Part shown: positions 20,910 to 23,231 of the stretch, piece by piece
Numbering within the stretch: position 1 is the first letter of the stretch
Layout: each line of letters opens with the position of its first letter
Assembly (NCBI GenBank): GCA_902492015.1
Contig: CABUJR010000020.1
Span: 1-23,231, forward strand
Reading direction: 5' to 3'
DNA length: 23,231 nt
Source: an uncultured Eubacteriales bacterium
Lineage (GTDB): Bacteria > Bacillota > Clostridia > TANB77 > CAG-508
Notes under the pieces: model-generated
The model's input: only the letters and a program-made list of their open reading frames with translations
The model's database searches: none
Told to the model about the DNA's origin: nothing
Translations under genes and position numbers: made by a program

Positions 20910-23231
20910 TTAATCTTCTTCAATTTCTGTTTGTTTTAATCTTAAATGTCCCAATTCTTCCCAACTATTATAAGCTAAATTTAATCTAAATAATACAGTT
21001 GGTTTTGCACCTGCTCTGTTTTTGTCAACAACACAAGCATAAAATCTAACATCAGTATCTTTAGGTACATCAATATCATAACATTTCTCGAATTGATCTG
21101 TATCTGAATATTCATATTTATGAAGTGATTGTCTACTTATTTGTTTTATCAAACATAAAGTATCCAAAACTTCTTTTGCTGTTTTACTTGCTGACATATC
21201 ATTGATTGTCAAGTTTACAGGTAAAGTACTACTTTCTAGTAATTGCATTGAAGAAGCTATAAATATTTTAAATTTTTGTGCTAAATTTGAAAGTATTGTA
21301 GCTGTCTTTTTAACTTCATCACTATTACCGATATTAGCAGTATCAGCTTTCAAAGTATCATAGAACATATAATGAATTCCTTCTTTGTAATAATAATTCA
21401 TTATAATTTTTCTTAAATCATCATTTGTATGTTCTGTTATGTGAATAAAGAAAATTGAGTTATTTACTTGTGTATTAACCCATTCAGTTACTTCAACTGT
21501 ATGTCTAAAATCACTTGAATTTTTTCTTAGTCTTTCAACATATTCTTCTTGTGTTTCATTAGGTTTTCTTAAAATATAACCATTTTCATCACATTTTACT
21601 CTCTTACCTTTATCTGGTCTGAATTTTAACTCTAATAATTCTCCTTCTGAGATGTGTAAATTTTGACCATGTAGTTTCTGTATTTCTGGATTATTTAAAA
21701 TTGTTGTTATCATACAAAGTTTCATTTTTTCTTCTGACATCTCATTTGAAATTATTAAAACTTTTTCTTTATGAATAAATGAAATATATGCAGCTAAATT
21801 TATTGTAAACCTACTCTTACCAGAGTTTGAAGGCATAGCGTAACACATCGTTTCACCTTTTCTTAAACCTTTAAATACTGTTGATAAAATATTGAAAGGT
21901 ATTGATATACCATTACTTAATTCATTATCACCAGCAAGTAAGAAACTAGTTACATCATTATTTAATCTTCCTTGACTTAATCCTGTTGTAACTGTTATTT
22001 GCTCTAAAGCACTTTCAACTTCTTCGACTGTCATATCAGCATATAATTCATAATTTGTAATTTCTAATATTTTTTGTTGTATAGCAGAAGTTGCAGCACT
22101 TACATAATTTTTCTTTAATATAAATAATTTTTTAAGTTCTATATAAACATTTTCTAAATTATAGTTTTTAGCAGCAGCTATTCTTCTAACTTTTAATTTT
22201 AAATCATAAGTATTTGGTGTCTCTCTTGGTAATTGGAACCTATCTTTAGCAATAGCTGGAGCATAAGCCTCACCATCTCTAAATAGTACTATTTTATATA
22301 AATTCATTAGTTCATCATCTGAAAATCTACAATCATCATATTTTAAGTAATATCTAGACATTGCCTTTGGGTTATTAAATAACAATCCAATGTAAATACA
22401 CTCAAGTTCCAAATCTACTAGCTCATCTGGATACATACTTTCTTCTTCAGATTCTTCTTCTTCATCCTTATCTTCTTCTAGTAATTCTGTAATTTCCTCT
22501 ACTTCGTCCTCTTCAGTATCTTCGCCTTCACTCTCCTCGCCTTCTTCTGCTCCTTCACTAGTGTCTGCAACTATTTCTGTATTATTAGTATCTTCACTAT
22601 TTTCATCTTTTAAATTTTCTGACTCTTCGTCTTGTTTTTCTTCTTCAGAATTTTCTTTTTTCTCTTCTTTATCTTCGACTTCTTGCTCTTTATCTTCTGA
22701 AATTTCATCTAATTCCTCAATGTCTTTATCTTCTTTAACATTTTCTACATTCTCAATCTCTTCACTATCTAATTTTAATACATTGTCATCTTCGTCTACT
22801 TCTTCTAATTCTTCTTCATCATCTAGTTCTAACGCATCATCATCTTCGTCGTCTAGTTCTTCTATCTCTTCTAATTCTTCTTCATCATCTAATTCTAATG
22901 CATCATCATCATCTTCTTCTAGATCTTCTACTTCTTCAATTTCTTCTTCATCATCTAATTCTAATACATCGTCATCTTCGTCTAGTTCTTCTACTTCTTC
23001 AATTTCTTCTTCATCATCTAATTCTAATGCATCATCACCTTCGTCTAGTTCTTCTACTTCTCCAATTTCTTCTTCATCATCTAATTCTAATGCATCATCG
23101 TCTTCATCTTGATCTTCTACTTCTTCAATTTCTTCTTCATCATCTAATTCTAATGCATCGTCATCTTCATCTAGTTCTTCTACTTCTTCAATTTCTTCTT
23201 CATCATCTAATTCTAATGCATCGTCATCTTC
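20910..23231 (-). CDS. DnaB-like helicase fused to acidic tandem-repeat N-terminus, 5' end beyond window
   Basis: The C-terminal 508 residues (from Met at 22434-22436) resemble a replicative DnaB helicase. An N-terminal helical domain (LELECIYIGLLFNNPKAM, about 9-26) precedes a RecA-like ATPase. That ATPase has Walker A AMPSNSGKS (200-208, one residue longer than DnaB's usual form) and Walker B YMFYDTLKAD (356-365). FIASSMQLL (392-400) and DKNRAGAKPTVLFRL (471-485) follow, the last being the DnaB arginine-finger region. Upstream of that Met the frame stays open, without a stop, for 265 codons to the window edge. That stretch encodes almost only Glu, Asp, Ser, Lys and hydrophobics, ending in a 21-residue repeat. 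No SD precedes the Met at 22436, so I treat the whole as one protein whose true start is outside. An internal start producing a plain helicase is possible. Its role (replication, mobile element, or other) is unknown. The main chromosomal dnaB is not identifiable from this window. Confidence 0.8.
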   Translation of the reverse strand, partial: EDDDALELDDEEEIEEVEELDEDDDALELDDEEEIEEVEDQDEDDDALELDDEEEIGEVEELDEGDDALELDDEEEIEEVEELDEDDDVLELDDEEEIEEVEDLEEDDDDALELDDEEELEEIEELDDEDDDALELDDEEELEEVDEDDNVLKLDSEEIENVENVKEDKDIEELDEISEDKEQEVEDKEEKKENSEEEKQDEESENLKDENSEDTNNTEIVADTSEGAEEGEESEGEDTEEDEVEEITELLEEDKDEEEESEEESMYPDELVDLELECIYIGLLFNNPKAMSRYYLKYDDCRFSDDELMNLYKIVLFRDGEAYAPAIAKDRFQLPRETPNTYDLKLKVRRIAAAKNYNLENVYIELKKLFILKKNYVSAATSAIQQKILEITNYELYADMTVEEVESALEQITVTTGLSQGRLNNDVTSFLLAGDNELSNGISIPFNILSTVFKGLRKGETMCYAMPSNSGKSRFTINLAAYISFIHKEKVLIISNEMSEEKMKLCMITTILNNPEIQKLHGQNLHISEGELLELKFRPDKGKRVKCDENGYILRKPNETQEEYVERLRKNSSDFRHTVEVTEWVNTQVNNSIFFIHITEHTNDDLRKIIMNYYYKEGIHYMFYDTLKADTANIGNSDEVKKTATILSNLAQKFKIFIASSMQLLESSTLPVNLTINDMSASKTAKEVLDTLCLIKQISRQSLHKYEYSDTDQFEKCYDIDVPKDTDVRFYACVVDKNRAGAKPTVLFRLNLAYNSWEELGHLRLKQTEIEED
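22771..23231 (-). repeat. 63-base in-frame tandem repeat coding for acidic 21-residue units
   Basis: On the plus strand the marker AATTCTAAT, or a close variant of it, recurs at 22771, 22825, 22891, 22957, 23020, 23083, 23146 and 23209. The last five steps (22957 onward) are mostly 63 bases: four of exactly 63, after earlier steps of 54, 66 and 66. All steps are multiples of three. The unit encodes DEDDDALELDDEEEIEEV plus EEL or a variant. Copies nearest the helicase are the most diverged, and the array continues past the window. Confidence 0.9.

Noticed and set aside
22561..23112. Long serine-rich open frame on the plus strand
   Set aside because: It is the complement of the acidic repeat: GAA/GAT codons read backwards give TCT/TTC/ATC-type triplets without stops. 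It has no SD, and the minus frame joins a recognisable helicase.
22771..23231. Regularly spaced repeats resembling a CRISPR array
   Set aside because: Units are contiguous with no unique spacers, steps are multiples of three, and the array codes in frame for an acidic protein.

Overview
The window looks like chromosome from a very AT-rich, endospore-forming Bacillota, most likely a gut-type Clostridia. The evidence is low-GC codon use throughout, strong Shine-Dalgarno (SD) sequences, sigma-A-type promoters (TTGACA / TATAAT with 17-base spacers), and the sporulation genes sigG, a spoIVFA/spoIVFB-like pair and ylmC. Nearly every gene is on the minus strand, so transcription runs from high to low coordinates. 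The only convincing plus-strand gene is ylmC. I saw no tRNA, rRNA, insertion sequence, prophage or CRISPR array.

Layout from left to right. Positions 1-4577 hold an operon read aspS -> NlpC/P60 SH3 hydrolase -> comEC; comEC runs off the left edge and lacks an ATG. Positions 4747-5886 hold a single membrane-anchored SUMF1-fold protein. Positions 6039-6713 hold rplU-rpmA, with no prp protease gene and an L27 that has no cleavable leader. Position 7117 starts a small unknown protein with an unusual hairpin between its SD and its start codon. Positions 7627-10711 hold dnaG-rpoD. Positions 11083-11664 hold a CarD-family regulator and 12086-12547 hold dut. Two long intergenic regions on either side of carD carry two copies of a diverged repeat. 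Positions 12672-15362 hold a three-gene run: HD hydrolase, a degenerate ProA-like protein, and a DHH phosphoesterase. Positions 15546-16599 hold the rpsF-ssb-rpsR operon. Positions 16719-19196 hold a small anchored protein, the SpoIVFB-like M50 protease, the SpoIVFA-like M23 protein and a small tail-anchored protein.

Positions 19291-19696 form a one-gene cassette of clearly higher GC, with its own promoter and terminator, which looks horizontally acquired. After it come ylmC (plus strand) and, convergent with it, sigG, which has a sigma-F-type promoter matching the consensus at every defined position. The right end, 20910-23231, encodes a DnaB-like helicase fused in frame to at least 265 residues of acidic sequence, much of it a 21-residue tandem repeat that continues beyond the window.

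Functionally the window mixes core information processing (AspRS, L21, L27, S6, S18, SSB, primase, sigma-A, CarD, dUTPase) with sporulation control. The points most worth a second look are the acidic-repeat DnaB-like fusion, the foreign cassette, the paired intergenic repeats, the degenerate ProA homologue, the hairpin between SD and start codon, and the apparent AUU start of comEC.
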